The notes: generated by a model not told the origin, from the letters alone. 64,000 nucleotides of DNA from Terriglobia bacterium (GCA_020073165.1 JAIQFP010000012.1:62001-126000), one strand, 5' to 3'; counted from the first letter of the stretch, positions 1 through 8,886 are shown. Translations and numbers: made by a program.

Positions 1-411
1 ATCGAAGTTACCTGGGACGCTTTGCCGGGCCGCATCTGGGATGGGACGGTGAACACTGTTCCCGCAGCCGTCAAGCTACGTGGCACGCGCAACGTGGGGG
101 AAACTACCTGTGTAGTGGACAATCGAGACCTCAAGTTGCTCCCCAACGTCAACGTAGGCGTGACTGTTATCACGGCGGAGCATAGGGGGGTGCTTACGGT
201 TCCGCGCGAGGCGGTTCGGCAGAGCGACAGCAAGACTTATGTTTTCCGGATCGTGGACGACCAGTTGCAGCGTCATGAAGTGCAGACCTCCATCTCCAAT
301 CTGACTCAGGTGGAAGTCACCAGCGGTCTGGCAGAAAACGCGCTGGTGGCGCTGACTTCCCTCAATTCCAAGCCGTTGCGCAACGGGTTGGCGGTGAAGG
401 TAGTTCGCTAA
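1..411 (+). CDS. RND efflux periplasmic adaptor (HlyD/MFP family), C-terminal part
   Basis: The reading frame is open from the first base, so the true start lies outside the window; about 136 residues are visible. The end has the beta-barrel and membrane-proximal domains of a membrane fusion protein: a VTVITAEHRGVLTVPREAV stretch, where such adaptors place the loop leading to the exit domain, and a tail ending in GLAVKVVR. Adaptors of this kind bridge an inner-membrane RND pump and a TolC channel in the periplasm. A TolC-like gene lies 1.2 kb downstream on the same strand, which fits an efflux operon. The pump gene itself is not in view. Substrate unknown. Confidence 0.8.
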   Translation: MEVTWDALPGRIWDGTVNTVPAAVKLRGTRNVGETTCVVDNRDLKLLPNVNVGVTVITAEHRGVLTVPREAVRQSDSKTYVFRIVDDQLQRHEVQTSISNLTQVEVTSGLAENALVALTSLNSKPLRNGLAVKVVR

Positions 412-414
412 GCG

Positions 415-1380
415 ATGATTTCGATGAGGAACGCATTTGTCGTGATTTTGTTGGCGCTGCTGCCGGGCGTCGCTGGGGCTGCCCAAACCGCCCACGAGTT
501 GCTGGCCGCGGGGCGGGTGGATGACGCGATTACCTCCTTGCAAAGCCGCATCAACACGACTCCCAACGATGCCGAGTCCTACAACCTGTTGTGTCGCGCC
601 TATTTTGCCTTGCAGTCCTGGGACCGCGGCATCAATGCCTGCCAGAAGGCGGTGTCGCTGCAGCCGGACAATGGCTGGTATCACCTTTGGCTGGGACGGA
701 TCTATGGGGAAAAGGCGGACCGTGCCAACTTTTTCTCGGCTGCCTCCCTGGCCGGCAAAGTCCGCACTGAGTTTGAGACTGCGGTGCGTTTGAGCCCGCA
801 GAGTGCGATCGCCCGCACCGATCTGGCGGAATTCTATCTCGAAGCTCCCGGCATCGTGGGTGGCGGTCGGGACAAGGCTGCGGCCCAGGCTGAGACCCTG
901 GACAAACTCGATCCTTCCAAGGCCCACTGGGTCAGGGGCCGCATCGCGGAAAAGAAGAAGGACCCGGTCACCGCCGAGCGCGAGTATCGTGCTGCCATTG
1001 AAGCCAGCCACGGCAGCGCCAACTCGTGGTTGAATCTGGCCCTGTTCTTCCGCCACGTGGGGCGCTTGGATGAGATGGAAGACGCCCTCAGCCATGCCAG
1101 TTCCGCGCAGATGGATCAGCCGGAAGTTCTGGTGGACGCAGCCGAGACGCTGATCCGCGCCGGAAGAAATTTTCCCGGGGCAATCGGGCTGCTTCGTCGC
1201 TACCTCTCGTCCAGTTCGACGGTGGAAGAGGCGCCTGCCTTCAAGGCCCACTACCTGCTGGGCACGCTGTTGGAGAAGCAGGGCGACAAGCAGGCGGCGG
1301 CCCAGGAGTATCGCGCCGCGCTGTCCATGGCCAGAGGCTTTTCTCAAGCGCAGGATGCGCTCAACCGGCTGAACCGCTAG
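415..1380 (+). CDS. exported TPR-repeat protein
   Basis: A 321-residue protein with an N-terminal signal peptide (hydrophobic FVVILLALLPGVAGA, cleavage near residue 23) followed by several tetratricopeptide repeats, for example AESYNLLCRAYFALQSWDRG and GWYHLWLGRIYGEKA, and a final repeat HYLLGTLLEKQGDKQAAAQEY. It starts 3 bp after the stop of the efflux adaptor, so the two are almost certainly co-transcribed. A second ATG three codons later would also give a good signal peptide. TPR proteins mediate protein-protein contacts; here it is probably periplasmic and may help assemble or regulate the adaptor/TolC system. The partner cannot be read from sequence. Confidence 0.8.
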   Translation: MISMRNAFVVILLALLPGVAGAAQTAHELLAAGRVDDAITSLQSRINTTPNDAESYNLLCRAYFALQSWDRGINACQKAVSLQPDNGWYHLWLGRIYGEKADRANFFSAASLAGKVRTEFETAVRLSPQSAIARTDLAEFYLEAPGIVGGGRDKAAAQAETLDKLDPSKAHWVRGRIAEKKKDPVTAEREYRAAIEASHGSANSWLNLALFFRHVGRLDEMEDALSHASSAQMDQPEVLVDAAETLIRAGRNFPGAIGLLRRYLSSSSTVEEAPAFKAHYLLGTLLEKQGDKQAAAQEYRAALSMARGFSQAQDALNRLNR

Positions 1381-1567
1381 TTCGCACACAGACCAAGTTT
1401 CGACTGGACATCTCATTTGCCGCCGCATGCGCGATGGTCTTGGACAGAATTTGCGCTCCTCTTTCTGTTCCTTATGGTAAGTACGGACTGTCGGTTATTC
1501 CGCCAAAGTCTTCCAATCTCGTTCTCAGTACCCGGTACTTGCTACTCGGTACTCCTAAGGTGAAGAG

Positions 1568-2887
1568 ATGAAACATGCTTCACGCGGTGTGTCGTTCCTC
1601 TCGGTTCTGCTGCTGGTCACTCTCTTTTCCCTGGCCGCACGACTGGCGGCTGAGCCCGTGCCCTTGCAGCGCGTGGTTCAGTTGGCGCTGAGCCACAGCA
1701 GCACCGTGGCGGCGGCTGGGGCTGACGAGCAGCGTGCCTATGCCGCCTACCGCGAGGCTCACAACCAGTACATTCCGCAGTTCATACTGGGCTCGGGCCT
1801 GGGGCAGTCTTGGGGGTTTCCGCTTAGCCTGGAAGGGGCGGCGCCCTCCATTGTGAATCTGAACACCCAGTCGGCACTGCTCAATCCGTCGCTGCGGGAT
1901 TTTGTGCGTGCCGCCAAGACCGACTGGCAGGCCGCCACCGTCCAGTCCAAGGACCAGCGCAACCAGCTCCTGCAGGAGGCGGTCCTCAGCTACGCCGAAC
2001 TCAGCAAGTGGGAAGGCTCGCTGCACCACCTGCAGCAAGAGCAAGAGGACGCACTCAAGATGGAGCAGATCGTCAACCAGCGCATCCAGGAAGGCGTGGA
2101 CAGTGAACTGGCCCGGAATAAGGCCCGCTTGGCCACGGCCCGGGTCCGGTACCGCATGGCGGAAGCCCTGGGGGCGATGGATGTCCTACGCAACCGCTTG
2201 GCGCAAATGACCGGGCTTCCCGCCTCCTCGATCGAGACCGTGGCGGAATCCATCCCTGCCTTGCCCGAGATCAAGCGCGACGACGATCTGGCGGCCAAGG
2301 CGGTGCAGCTCAGTCCGGCGGTGCTAGCCGCGGACACTCGCTCCATCGCCCAGGCTTTCCGGGCTCGTGCTGAGCACAAGGCCCTGTGGCCGAGCGCAGA
2401 CTTCGCCGGCCAGTACGCGCTTCTGTCCACTACCTTGGCGAATTATCAGCAGTTCTTTACACCGGGGAGCTTTCAGCGCCACAACGGCAGTGTGGGGTTG
2501 GTTCTGCGCTTTCCCTTCCTGAACGAATCTCAACGCGCGCGAGCACGGGCCGCTGACGCGGAAGCGTTGCGGGCCAAGAAAGACGCCGAGACCGCCAAGA
2601 ACCAGGTTTCCCAGGAGACTTTGAAGCTGCAGCGCGCAGTCGAACAACTGGCAGCGGCGCAGCAGGTCGCCGACCTCGAATACCAGGTCTCGCAGTCGAA
2701 CCTCGAAGCTGTACAGGTTCGGGCGGACGCGGGCACCGCCAGCCTGCACGACGTGGAAGATGCGCGCGGCCAGACCAACCAGCTCTACGATGCCTTGCAG
2801 GATGCCAACTTCGAGCTGCAACGGGCCCGCATTGCGCTCTTGCGGGCCACCGGGGACTTGGAGGGCTGGGTAGGGGGGAGCCGCTAA
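1568..2887 (+). CDS. TolC-family outer membrane efflux protein
   Basis: The 439 residues have a signal peptide (SVLLLVTLFSLAARLAA) and two similar halves of long heptad-rich helices, the pattern of the OEP domain that makes the TolC alpha-barrel tunnel. Helical segments include ALSYAELSKWEGSLHHLQQEQED and the C-terminal EDARGQTNQLYDALQDANFELQRARIALLRATGDLEGW, the usual ending of this family. Length matches TolC proteins (about 420-490 residues). It lies downstream of the adaptor and TPR genes on the same strand, 187 bp after the TPR gene. Probable role: outer-membrane exit duct for the adaptor-linked pump. Confidence 0.85.
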   Translation: MKHASRGVSFLSVLLLVTLFSLAARLAAEPVPLQRVVQLALSHSSTVAAAGADEQRAYAAYREAHNQYIPQFILGSGLGQSWGFPLSLEGAAPSIVNLNTQSALLNPSLRDFVRAAKTDWQAATVQSKDQRNQLLQEAVLSYAELSKWEGSLHHLQQEQEDALKMEQIVNQRIQEGVDSELARNKARLATARVRYRMAEALGAMDVLRNRLAQMTGLPASSIETVAESIPALPEIKRDDDLAAKAVQLSPAVLAADTRSIAQAFRARAEHKALWPSADFAGQYALLSTTLANYQQFFTPGSFQRHNGSVGLVLRFPFLNESQRARARAADAEALRAKKDAETAKNQVSQETLKLQRAVEQLAAAQQVADLEYQVSQSNLEAVQVRADAGTASLHDVEDARGQTNQLYDALQDANFELQRARIALLRATGDLEGWVGGSR

Positions 2888-2934
2888 AAAATCGGCGGGT
2901 TGGCGGAGTCCTGCCGGATCAAGATGTAGGGGCG

Positions 2935-2949
2935 GGACGCCGGCGCTAC
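2935..2949. repeat. dispersed 15-bp palindromic element
   Basis: The element GGACGCCGGCGCTAC sits in the 262-bp gap between the TolC-like gene and hpnJ. Close copies occur at 5985-5999, 17840-17884 (paired and inverted), 25350-25393 and 38094-38107. It contains the palindrome CGCCGGCG. I see no gene in the rest of the 2888-3149 gap. Confidence 0.6.
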
Positions 2950-3149
2950 TGTCGCTTCCAAGGGCCGTTCTTGCGCCTCAAGGTGCGGAAAATCCCATTC
3001 GCCGTAAAGCCTTTGCGACCCTTCGCCCGCTCGACTAGATTCAGTTAAGCTGGGGGTGTATTGTCGGTCGAACCTGCTCTTGCACCCAAGGAATGCAGCC
3101 GGATACTGGGGAAATCGGTCCCGGAATGTTAGTATAGGTTATTCACCCT

Positions 3150-4652
3150 ATGCCTTTAAAAACACTGTTCTTAAATCCGCCCTCGTTTGAGAATTTCGAC
3201 GGGGGGGCCGGGTCGCGTTGGCCAGCCACACGTGAAATCGAATCGTATTGGTACCCGGTGTGGCTCGCCTATCCCACCGGAATGCTGGAGGGCGCGCGCC
3301 TGCTGGACGCCCCACCCCACTACGTGTCTGCGGAGCAGACTATCGATATTGCCCGCGACTACGAGTTCCTGGTGCTGTTTACCAGTACCCCGGGCTTCCC
3401 GGGCGACATCCGCCTGGCCCAGGCAATTAAGGATGCAAATCCCAACATCAAGATCGCCTTCGTGGGCCCGCACGTGACCGTGCTACCGGAAAAATCCTTG
3501 CGCGATTGTCGGGCGATTGATTTTGTCTGCCGCAAGGAATTTGACTACGCGGTGGTTGACTTTGCCAAAGGCAAGCCGTTGCACGAGATCGCCGGCGTTT
3601 CCTACCTCCAGGATGGCAAGGTTGTCCATACCCCCGACGCTCCCCAGATTCAGGACCTGGACGCACTCCCGCACGTAACCGATATTTACAAGCGGGACCT
3701 CGACGTCACGCGGTATAACGTTCCCTTCCTGCTCAATCCTTATGTTTCGCTCTACACCACTCGCGGCTGCCCGGCGCAATGCACATTCTGCCTGTGGCCG
3801 CAGACGTTGAGCGGACATCCGTGGCGCAAGCGCTCCACCGACGACGTAGCGCAGGAGATGGCCAAGGCCAAGGAATACTGGCCGTTGGTGAAGGAATTCT
3901 TTTTCGACGATGACACCTTCAACATCCAGAAAGCGCGCACCATCGAGCTGTGCGCCAAGTTGAAGCCGCTGAAGCTCACCTGGTCATGCACCTCGCGCGT
4001 CACCACCGACTACGAAACCCTCAAAGCCATGAAGGAAGCCGGGTGCCGCCTGCTCATCGTGGGCTATGAGTCGGGCGATCAGCAGATTCTCAAGAACATC
4101 AAGAAAGGCGCTACGGTTGAACGCGCCCGCGAGTTCACCCGGGACTGTCACAAGCTCGGTTTGGTCATCCACGGCGATTTCATCCTCGGACTCCCCGGCG
4201 AGACGCGGGCGACCATCAACAACACGATCGCTTTCGCCAAAGAATTGGACGTGGAGACCATTCAAGTCTCCGTGGCGCATGCCTACCCGGGCACCGAGCT
4301 CTACGAGTACGCAACGAAGAATGGCTTTATGGTAGCCGGGAACAAGATGGTGGACGACGGCGGTCACCAGCTCGCCCACATTCAGTATCCGGGCCTGCCG
4401 GCGGACGAGATTCTTGATTCGGTACACCGCTTCTACGACGAGTACTACTTCCGTCCCAAGGCGGTCTTCCGCATCTTGCGAAAAGCCGCATTCGACAGCA
4501 ATGATCGCAAGCGCCTGTACCGCGAAGCCAAGACGTTCCTGAAAGTGCGGGCCATGCGGCACAAATTGGTCCAGCAGAAGCGAAATGAGGACCCGCAAGC
4601 TCCCCCTCCCACGGCGGCGGAGCCGGCCAAGGCCTGGGGTAAGAGCGTTTGA
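3150..4652 (+). CDS. hpnJ: hopanoid biosynthesis radical SAM protein HpnJ
   Basis: The 500 residues comprise an N-terminal B12-binding-like domain (about 1-170) and a radical SAM domain with the cluster motif in TTRGCPAQCTFC (CxxxCxxC, around residue 205-213). The opening MPLKTLFLNPPSFENFDGG and the WYPVWLAYPTGMLEGARLL segment are characteristic of HpnJ. In other bacteria HpnJ is required for the ring contraction that makes the bacteriohopanetetrol cyclitol ether head group. The glycosyltransferase and deacetylase usually needed before it (HpnI, HpnK) are not in this window. It is followed by two overlapping DMT genes and faces the main hopanoid operon. A TAGTAT sequence close upstream (3130-3135) could be a -10 element, giving a very short leader. 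Confidence 0.92.
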   Translation: MPLKTLFLNPPSFENFDGGAGSRWPATREIESYWYPVWLAYPTGMLEGARLLDAPPHYVSAEQTIDIARDYEFLVLFTSTPGFPGDIRLAQAIKDANPNIKIAFVGPHVTVLPEKSLRDCRAIDFVCRKEFDYAVVDFAKGKPLHEIAGVSYLQDGKVVHTPDAPQIQDLDALPHVTDIYKRDLDVTRYNVPFLLNPYVSLYTTRGCPAQCTFCLWPQTLSGHPWRKRSTDDVAQEMAKAKEYWPLVKEFFFDDDTFNIQKARTIELCAKLKPLKLTWSCTSRVTTDYETLKAMKEAGCRLLIVGYESGDQQILKNIKKGATVERAREFTRDCHKLGLVIHGDFILGLPGETRATINNTIAFAKELDVETIQVSVAHAYPGTELYEYATKNGFMVAGNKMVDDGGHQLAHIQYPGLPADEILDSVHRFYDEYYFRPKAVFRILRKAAFDSNDRKRLYREAKTFLKVRAMRHKLVQQKRNEDPQAPPPTAAEPAKAWGKSV

Positions 4653-5089
4653 CTTTTCGTAAGTATCTGGTGCTGGCCGGGGTGACGATCTTCGCCGCGA
4701 TGGGTGATTCCCTGCTGGCGTACGGCATGCGGCAAGTGGGTAGCCTCTCCTGGCACCACTTACCCGAGGTCATTCTCGCCGTTTTCAACCCCTGGGTCGC
4801 CGTCGGGATTCTTCTTCTCCTCGGATTCTTCGCTTCCTACATGGCGGCTCTTTCCTGGGCCGACCTCACTTATGTGCTGCCCGCTACTTCGCTTGGTTAC
4901 GTCCTGCTGGCGCTGATCGCCAAATTCTGGCTGCACGAAATTGTCTCCCCCACCCGCTGGTTGGGCATTGTCCTCATCTCCGCGGGCGTCGGCTTCGTAA
5001 CCCAAGGTCCGGCGCTGACGCACCGCCCGTCAGCCTTAGTTGCAGAGGAGTGCTTGCCGGCAGTGGCTTCGACGAGGGCGGAGCCATGA
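4649..5089 (+). CDS. half-size DMT (EamA/SMR-like) membrane protein, first of a pair
   Basis: The 146 residues have four hydrophobic segments (LVLAGVTIFAAMG, VAVGILLLLGFFASYM, LPATSLGYVLLALIA, LGIVLISAGVGF), the layout of four-helix DMT proteins such as EmrE and ArnE/ArnF. The start is a TTG that overlaps the hpnJ stop (TTGA), preceded by a weak AAGAG. The helix 3 motif LTYVLPATSLGYVLLAL resembles the SWADLTYVLP signature of EamA-type half transporters. It overlaps the next gene by 4 bp. Translational coupling to hpnJ suggests transport of a hopanoid or its carrier-linked head group, but substrate is inference. Confidence 0.8.
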   Translation: MTFRKYLVLAGVTIFAAMGDSLLAYGMRQVGSLSWHHLPEVILAVFNPWVAVGILLLLGFFASYMAALSWADLTYVLPATSLGYVLLALIAKFWLHEIVSPTRWLGIVLISAGVGFVTQGPALTHRPSALVAEECLPAVASTRAEP

Positions 5090-5466
5090 AGCACTTGTAT
5101 ACCTGGAGCGCAATCGCGCTCATCGTGCTGGCCTCCACCGCCGGTGATGTGCTGCTCTCGCGCGCCATGAAGCAAATCGGGGATGTGGGAGAACTTCGTC
5201 GCCGTTCTGGGCTGCTGACTGTGGTCGGCAACATCCTGCGTCATCCCAGCTTCCTGCTCGGAGTGTTGGCCATGACAGTGGCTTTCTACAGCCTGCTGTT
5301 CGCGCTCTCCTGGGGCGATGTCAGCCTGGTCGCACCTGCTTCTGCGTCTCTGACCTTCGTGGCTACCGCCGTCGCCGCCCAGATCTTCCTGCACGAGCAC
5401 GTGGATCACCGCCGCTGGCTGGCCGCGGTGCTGGTGGCCGCCGGAGTTTTGTTGCTGGCGGCGTAA
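5086..5466 (+). CDS. half-size DMT (EamA/SMR-like) membrane protein, second of a pair
   Basis: The 126 residues have four hydrophobic segments and are clearly related to the preceding gene: both contain an LSWxDx(S/T)xVxPA segment followed by a C-terminal helix and EHVDHRRWLAAVLVAAGVLLL, matching EIVSPTRWLGIVLISAGV in the partner. The ATG at 5086 overlaps the stop of the first gene (ATGA). Tandem, unequal half transporters of this kind usually form antiparallel heterodimers; ArnE/ArnF, which flips a lipid-linked aminosugar, is the closest functional analogue. It ends 29 bp before the converging stop of hpnE. Confidence 0.8.
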   Translation: MKHLYTWSAIALIVLASTAGDVLLSRAMKQIGDVGELRRRSGLLTVVGNILRHPSFLLGVLAMTVAFYSLLFALSWGDVSLVAPASASLTFVATAVAAQIFLHEHVDHRRWLAAVLVAAGVLLLAA

Positions 5467-5495
5467 CGCCGGCCACTGTGCTTGAGGCCCCCGGC

Positions 5496-6986
5496 CTACC
5501 CGCGAAACAACCGCATGAACCCGCTAGGGGGAAGGTTCGGCACCACGAAGGTTGCCTCACGCTGCCCAGTCACCCGGGCAACACATTCCGCTGCCCGATA
5601 GCCGCTGCGCACCGCCCCTTCCATGGTGGCGGGCCACCCGGTGGCCGTCCAGTCTCCAGCCAGAAAGACCCGCGGCCATACCGTTTCCGGCCTTGGCCGA
5701 TGCAGGTCCACGCCGGGTCGCGGTGAATAAGTGGCATGCACTTCTTTGATCACCGTGGACTTCACCAGCTTCGCGGCGCGCGACTCGGGGAAGAACTCAT
5801 GCAGTTCGTTCAATGCCAGATCAATGATTTCCGCGCGAGATCTCTCGACCAGGGTCTTGGAAGAACTGACCACGAGTTCGACGTAGCTGCCGTTGCTTTC
5901 TTCCCTGCCAGCGAGTTGCCGCGCTCCCCCGGCGGGGATGGGATGCCCCCGCCCTTCGACCGGGCTCAGGGCAGGTTGCCGGCTGGATGCCGGCGCTACG
6001 AGCTTTGACTTGTGGAACATCCACTGAATGGTGCGGTCGAGCAGCACGGCGTGGTCCAGGTCGGTAATCTGGCGGTCGAACCAGAGGTGGATGCCGGTGA
6101 TCGGCGAGGTCTCCAGTTGATCAAGCGTCTGCCGCAGCGGCTCGGCTGCCGAGGTTTGTGGAAGCATGCGTGACAGCACGTCGAAGGGCACAGCAAGTAC
6201 GACGAAGTCGAAGCCTTCTTCCCCGCCCGGAGTTAGCAGCCTCACCCCGGCAACCTCGGCCCGGAATCCATCCACTCCCGAGCGCAGGCGCACTTCACCG
6301 CTGCGCGCACTGAGGTAGCCCCCCGCCACGCTGTAAAGCTCGGTCAAGGGGACGGTGGGGACGCCCATGCGCCCCGCGGACGGCGATTTCAGGAACGACT
6401 CACGCATTACCTGAGCTGCGGAGGGAACTGAGACGCGGTCGATGTCCTCGTTCAGCGCGCTGACCAGCACGGTTCTCCAGAAGCGCGCGATGGCGCGCTC
6501 CGTCTGGCCGTGACGGCGCAGCCAAGTCAGAAAAGATTCTCCCCGGTCGCGCGGCGTCATGGGCACCAGGGCCGCCATGGCCCCGGCAATCGCCAGCTTG
6601 TCGGGCCAGTCGAGGCAAGCCGCGCGCAGAAACGCCGGTGTTGTGTGCAAGGGCGCAGGCAGAGAGGAAGGCTCGATCAACGAAGCGCGGCCGCCCGGCT
6701 CCAGAAAGGTCAGGCGGTCATACCAGCGAATTTTCCCTTCGACGCCAAGGCGGCGGTAAAACTCCACCAAGTTGGTGCAGCAGCCGAGCAGGACGTGCTG
6801 GCAGTTGTCTACTACTTCGCCAGTGCCGGGATGCTGGTAGGAGGAAGCGCGCCCGCCCAGAAACGGGCGGCGCTCAAACAAGGTCACACGAAAGCCAGCG
6901 TCGGCCAGCGCGCAGCCGCCGGCCAGTCCTGCCAGGCCGCCTCCGACCACCGCCACTCTGGGAGCTTGTGTCCAGCGTTCGCTCAT
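5496..6986 (-). CDS. hpnE: hydroxysqualene dehydroxylase HpnE (squalene-associated FAD desaturase)
   Basis: An FAD-dependent amine-oxidase/desaturase-type protein of 496 residues. The N-terminus carries the dinucleotide-binding motif VVGGGLAGLAGGCALADAG, then RPFLGGRASSY; the C-terminus has VFLAGDWTATGWPATMEGAVRSG, the second FAD contact. HpnE reduces hydroxysqualene to squalene, the last step of the HpnC/D/E route. The gene overlaps hpnD by 1 bp. Unusual: about residues 328-358 form a proline- and arginine-rich insertion (SRQPALSPVEGRGHPIPAGG...) encoded by a dispersed repeat element (5954-5999) that is otherwise intergenic here. The frame stays open, so the gene is probably functional. Confidence 0.92.
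   Translation of the reverse strand: MSERWTQAPRVAVVGGGLAGLAGGCALADAGFRVTLFERRPFLGGRASSYQHPGTGEVVDNCQHVLLGCCTNLVEFYRRLGVEGKIRWYDRLTFLEPGGRASLIEPSSLPAPLHTTPAFLRAACLDWPDKLAIAGAMAALVPMTPRDRGESFLTWLRRHGQTERAIARFWRTVLVSALNEDIDRVSVPSAAQVMRESFLKSPSAGRMGVPTVPLTELYSVAGGYLSARSGEVRLRSGVDGFRAEVAGVRLLTPGGEEGFDFVVLAVPFDVLSRMLPQTSAAEPLRQTLDQLETSPITGIHLWFDRQITDLDHAVLLDRTIQWMFHKSKLVAPASSRQPALSPVEGRGHPIPAGGARQLAGREESNGSYVELVVSSSKTLVERSRAEIIDLALNELHEFFPESRAAKLVKSTVIKEVHATYSPRPGVDLHRPRPETVWPRVFLAGDWTATGWPATMEGAVRSGYRAAECVARVTGQREATFVVPNLPPSGFMRLFRG
5954..5999. repeat. REP-like composite element inside hpnE
   Basis: The element joins TTCGACCGGGCTCAGGGCAG (5954 onward) to GGATGCCGGCGCTAC (5985-5999). The same two parts, in the same order and about the same spacing, occur in the gap at 38061-38107. 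Here the copy lies in the hpnE coding frame and encodes a low-complexity insertion. Confidence 0.6.
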
Positions 6987-7927
6987 CAGGCCAGGCGTTT
7001 CAGCAAGCCCTTTCCCAGGATGCTCAGCTTCTGGGGCACTGTGAGACTGACCTTGCCGCTGAACACATCATACTGACGGTTGGCAATCTTCTCCAGCAGA
7101 CGCCGGTAGATGTTGACCAGCACCCACAAGGCGGGCTGGCTGTCCTCGTCAATGAGCGGAATCAACTCGTCGCCCGCGGCGTAGTACTCGCGCGCCCGGT
7201 TCGCTTCCATGGTGAGGATCTCGCGGAAGCGAGCGGGATCGCCGGCTGAGCTGAGTTCGCTGGGAGCGATGCCAAATTTCGCCAGGTCCTCTTCGGGCAG
7301 ATAGACCCGGCCCACAGCGGCATCTTCTTTCACGTCGCGAATGATGTTGGTGAGTTGGAAGGCCAGTCCCAGGCGTTCGGCCAGGGGCTCGGCGGAAGGA
7401 TCGCGGTAGCCAAAGACCCGGATGCAGACCAGCCCGACGACCGAAGCCACCCGGTAGCAATAGAGATAGAGATCGTCGAAGGTCTTGTAATGGACAACCA
7501 CATCCTGCTGCCCGGACGCAGCCGACTCGGTCTGTTCCTGCACGTCCATCGCCGTGCCGTAGGCCAGTTGGTCGAGCAGTTCGCCGGGAATCTTGTAGCG
7601 ACGTTGCGCATCCGTAAGCGCCAGCAGCACGGCGTCGTCTGTCGCGTGGCCAGCCTGAGCACGATGCAGGGCATCCAACCAATCGGTCAGCTTCTGCCGC
7701 CGCTCCTGCAACGGCAACCCGGGATCATCCGCAATGTCGTCGCAGCGCCGCATGAACGCATAGACAGCACACAGGGCCTGGCGCTTGGGCTTTGGCAAGA
7801 CCAGAAATGCATAGTAGAAATTCCTGGCCGCCGCGCGGGTAATGCCGCGACACACCGAGTAGGCAACCGCCAGTTGCGACTCCGTCGGAGCAAACGGGTT
7901 GGGCGCTGGTCGCACGGCGGTACTCAT
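6986..7927 (-). CDS. hpnD: presqualene diphosphate synthase HpnD
   Basis: A trans-isoprenyl diphosphate synthase of the squalene/phytoene synthase family, 313 residues. The first aspartate-rich motif is in AFMRRCDDIADD, the second in LTNIIRDVKEDAAVGRVYLP. HpnD joins two farnesyl diphosphates into presqualene diphosphate. It overlaps hpnC by 4 bp and hpnE by 1 bp, so the three squalene genes are translationally coupled. The assignment as HpnD rather than HpnC rests on the gene order and on the usual HpnD wording of the second motif; both proteins are homologous. Confidence 0.92.
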   Translation of the reverse strand: MSTAVRPAPNPFAPTESQLAVAYSVCRGITRAAARNFYYAFLVLPKPKRQALCAVYAFMRRCDDIADDPGLPLQERRQKLTDWLDALHRAQAGHATDDAVLLALTDAQRRYKIPGELLDQLAYGTAMDVQEQTESAASGQQDVVVHYKTFDDLYLYCYRVASVVGLVCIRVFGYRDPSAEPLAERLGLAFQLTNIIRDVKEDAAVGRVYLPEEDLAKFGIAPSELSSAGDPARFREILTMEANRAREYYAAGDELIPLIDEDSQPALWVLVNIYRRLLEKIANRQYDVFSGKVSLTVPQKLSILGKGLLKRLA

Positions 7928-8856
7928 AGCAGCTTCCCCAGCGCGGCTCGCGCCACCAGCGCCAGTTTGCGGGTCCTGGAGATGGCCGGCCGGCGCCCCA
8001 GGACGGCGTATCCCTGGCGCTCGATGGCGTTCAGAATTTCCTGTCCCCCGCGGCTGAAAAGCTCGATATCAACGGCCAGTTCGCGATCGACTTTTCCTGG
8101 CAGCGGCAACCCTTGCCGGAACCAGTCGCGGGCGCGTCCCACCTCAAAGCCCATCATTTCGCAGAATGCCGGCGTATTTTTCGCGGCAGCAATCTCTTCC
8201 TCGCTCACCCCGTGGCGGTCGAGGTCCTCCAGTGGGAGGTAGATGCGCCCCTTGGCATAATCGACGCTCACATCCTGCCAGAAGTTTGCCAGTTGCAGCG
8301 CGGTACAAGTGAAGTCGGAAAGCGCCTGACGCTCGGCATCACGATATCCGCACACATACAGCACCAGGTGGCCGACGGGATTGGCGGAATAGCGGCAATA
8401 GCCGAGCAAATCCTCGAATGTCGGATAGCGAGTGGTCGTCTGATCCTGACGGAAGGCCTTGAGCAAGTCGGAAAAGGGCTGTTTGGGAATGTCGCAGGCG
8501 CGCACGGTCTCCGTCAGCGCCACGAAAACCGGGTGCCGCGGTGAGCCCTGGTAACAGGCCTCCAGCTCGGCTTCCCATTCATCGAGCAGGGCCAGGGAGG
8601 CGCGGGGGGCGCCGACTTCGTCGCCCAAATCATCAGAGATACGGCAATACGCGTACACGTTGAAGAAGTGTTGGCGTAAGCGTTGCGGAAGGAACCAAGT
8701 CGCGACCGAGAAGTTCTCGTAATGCGTGCGGGCCAGACGACGGCAATAGTCGCGGGCTTCGGCTTCCGACGGGGCATGGTCGGGTATGGCGTATTCCGGC
8801 GGTAGACTGCTCCAGCCAAGACCAACCGGGGATTTTCCGTTGGCAATCACTGACAC
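7924..8856 (-). CDS. hpnC: hydroxysqualene synthase HpnC
   Basis: A squalene/phytoene synthase homologue of 310 residues. Motifs AYCRISDDLGDE and LANFWQDVSVDYAKGRIYLP are the two aspartate-rich sites; LTETVRACDIPKQPFSDLL is typical of HpnC. It converts presqualene diphosphate to hydroxysqualene, which HpnE then reduces. The start codon appears to be GTG. The 137-bp space to the upstream dehydrogenase gene holds a large inverted repeat, so transcription of hpnC-D-E may be partly separated from the genes before it. Confidence 0.92.
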   Translation of the reverse strand: MSVIANGKSPVGLGWSSLPPEYAIPDHAPSEAEARDYCRRLARTHYENFSVATWFLPQRLRQHFFNVYAYCRISDDLGDEVGAPRASLALLDEWEAELEACYQGSPRHPVFVALTETVRACDIPKQPFSDLLKAFRQDQTTTRYPTFEDLLGYCRYSANPVGHLVLYVCGYRDAERQALSDFTCTALQLANFWQDVSVDYAKGRIYLPLEDLDRHGVSEEEIAAAKNTPAFCEMMGFEVGRARDWFRQGLPLPGKVDRELAVDIELFSRGGQEILNAIERQGYAVLGRRPAISRTRKLALVARAALGKLL

Positions 8857-8886
8857 TTGGTTACTCCATCCTCACAGCCCACTCTG

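Noticed and set aside
76-1428. Long open frame on - opposite the adaptor and TPR genes
   Set aside because: It is antisense to two well-supported genes; its sequence is rich in Arg/Gly/Leu with no domain, as GC-rich shadow frames are.
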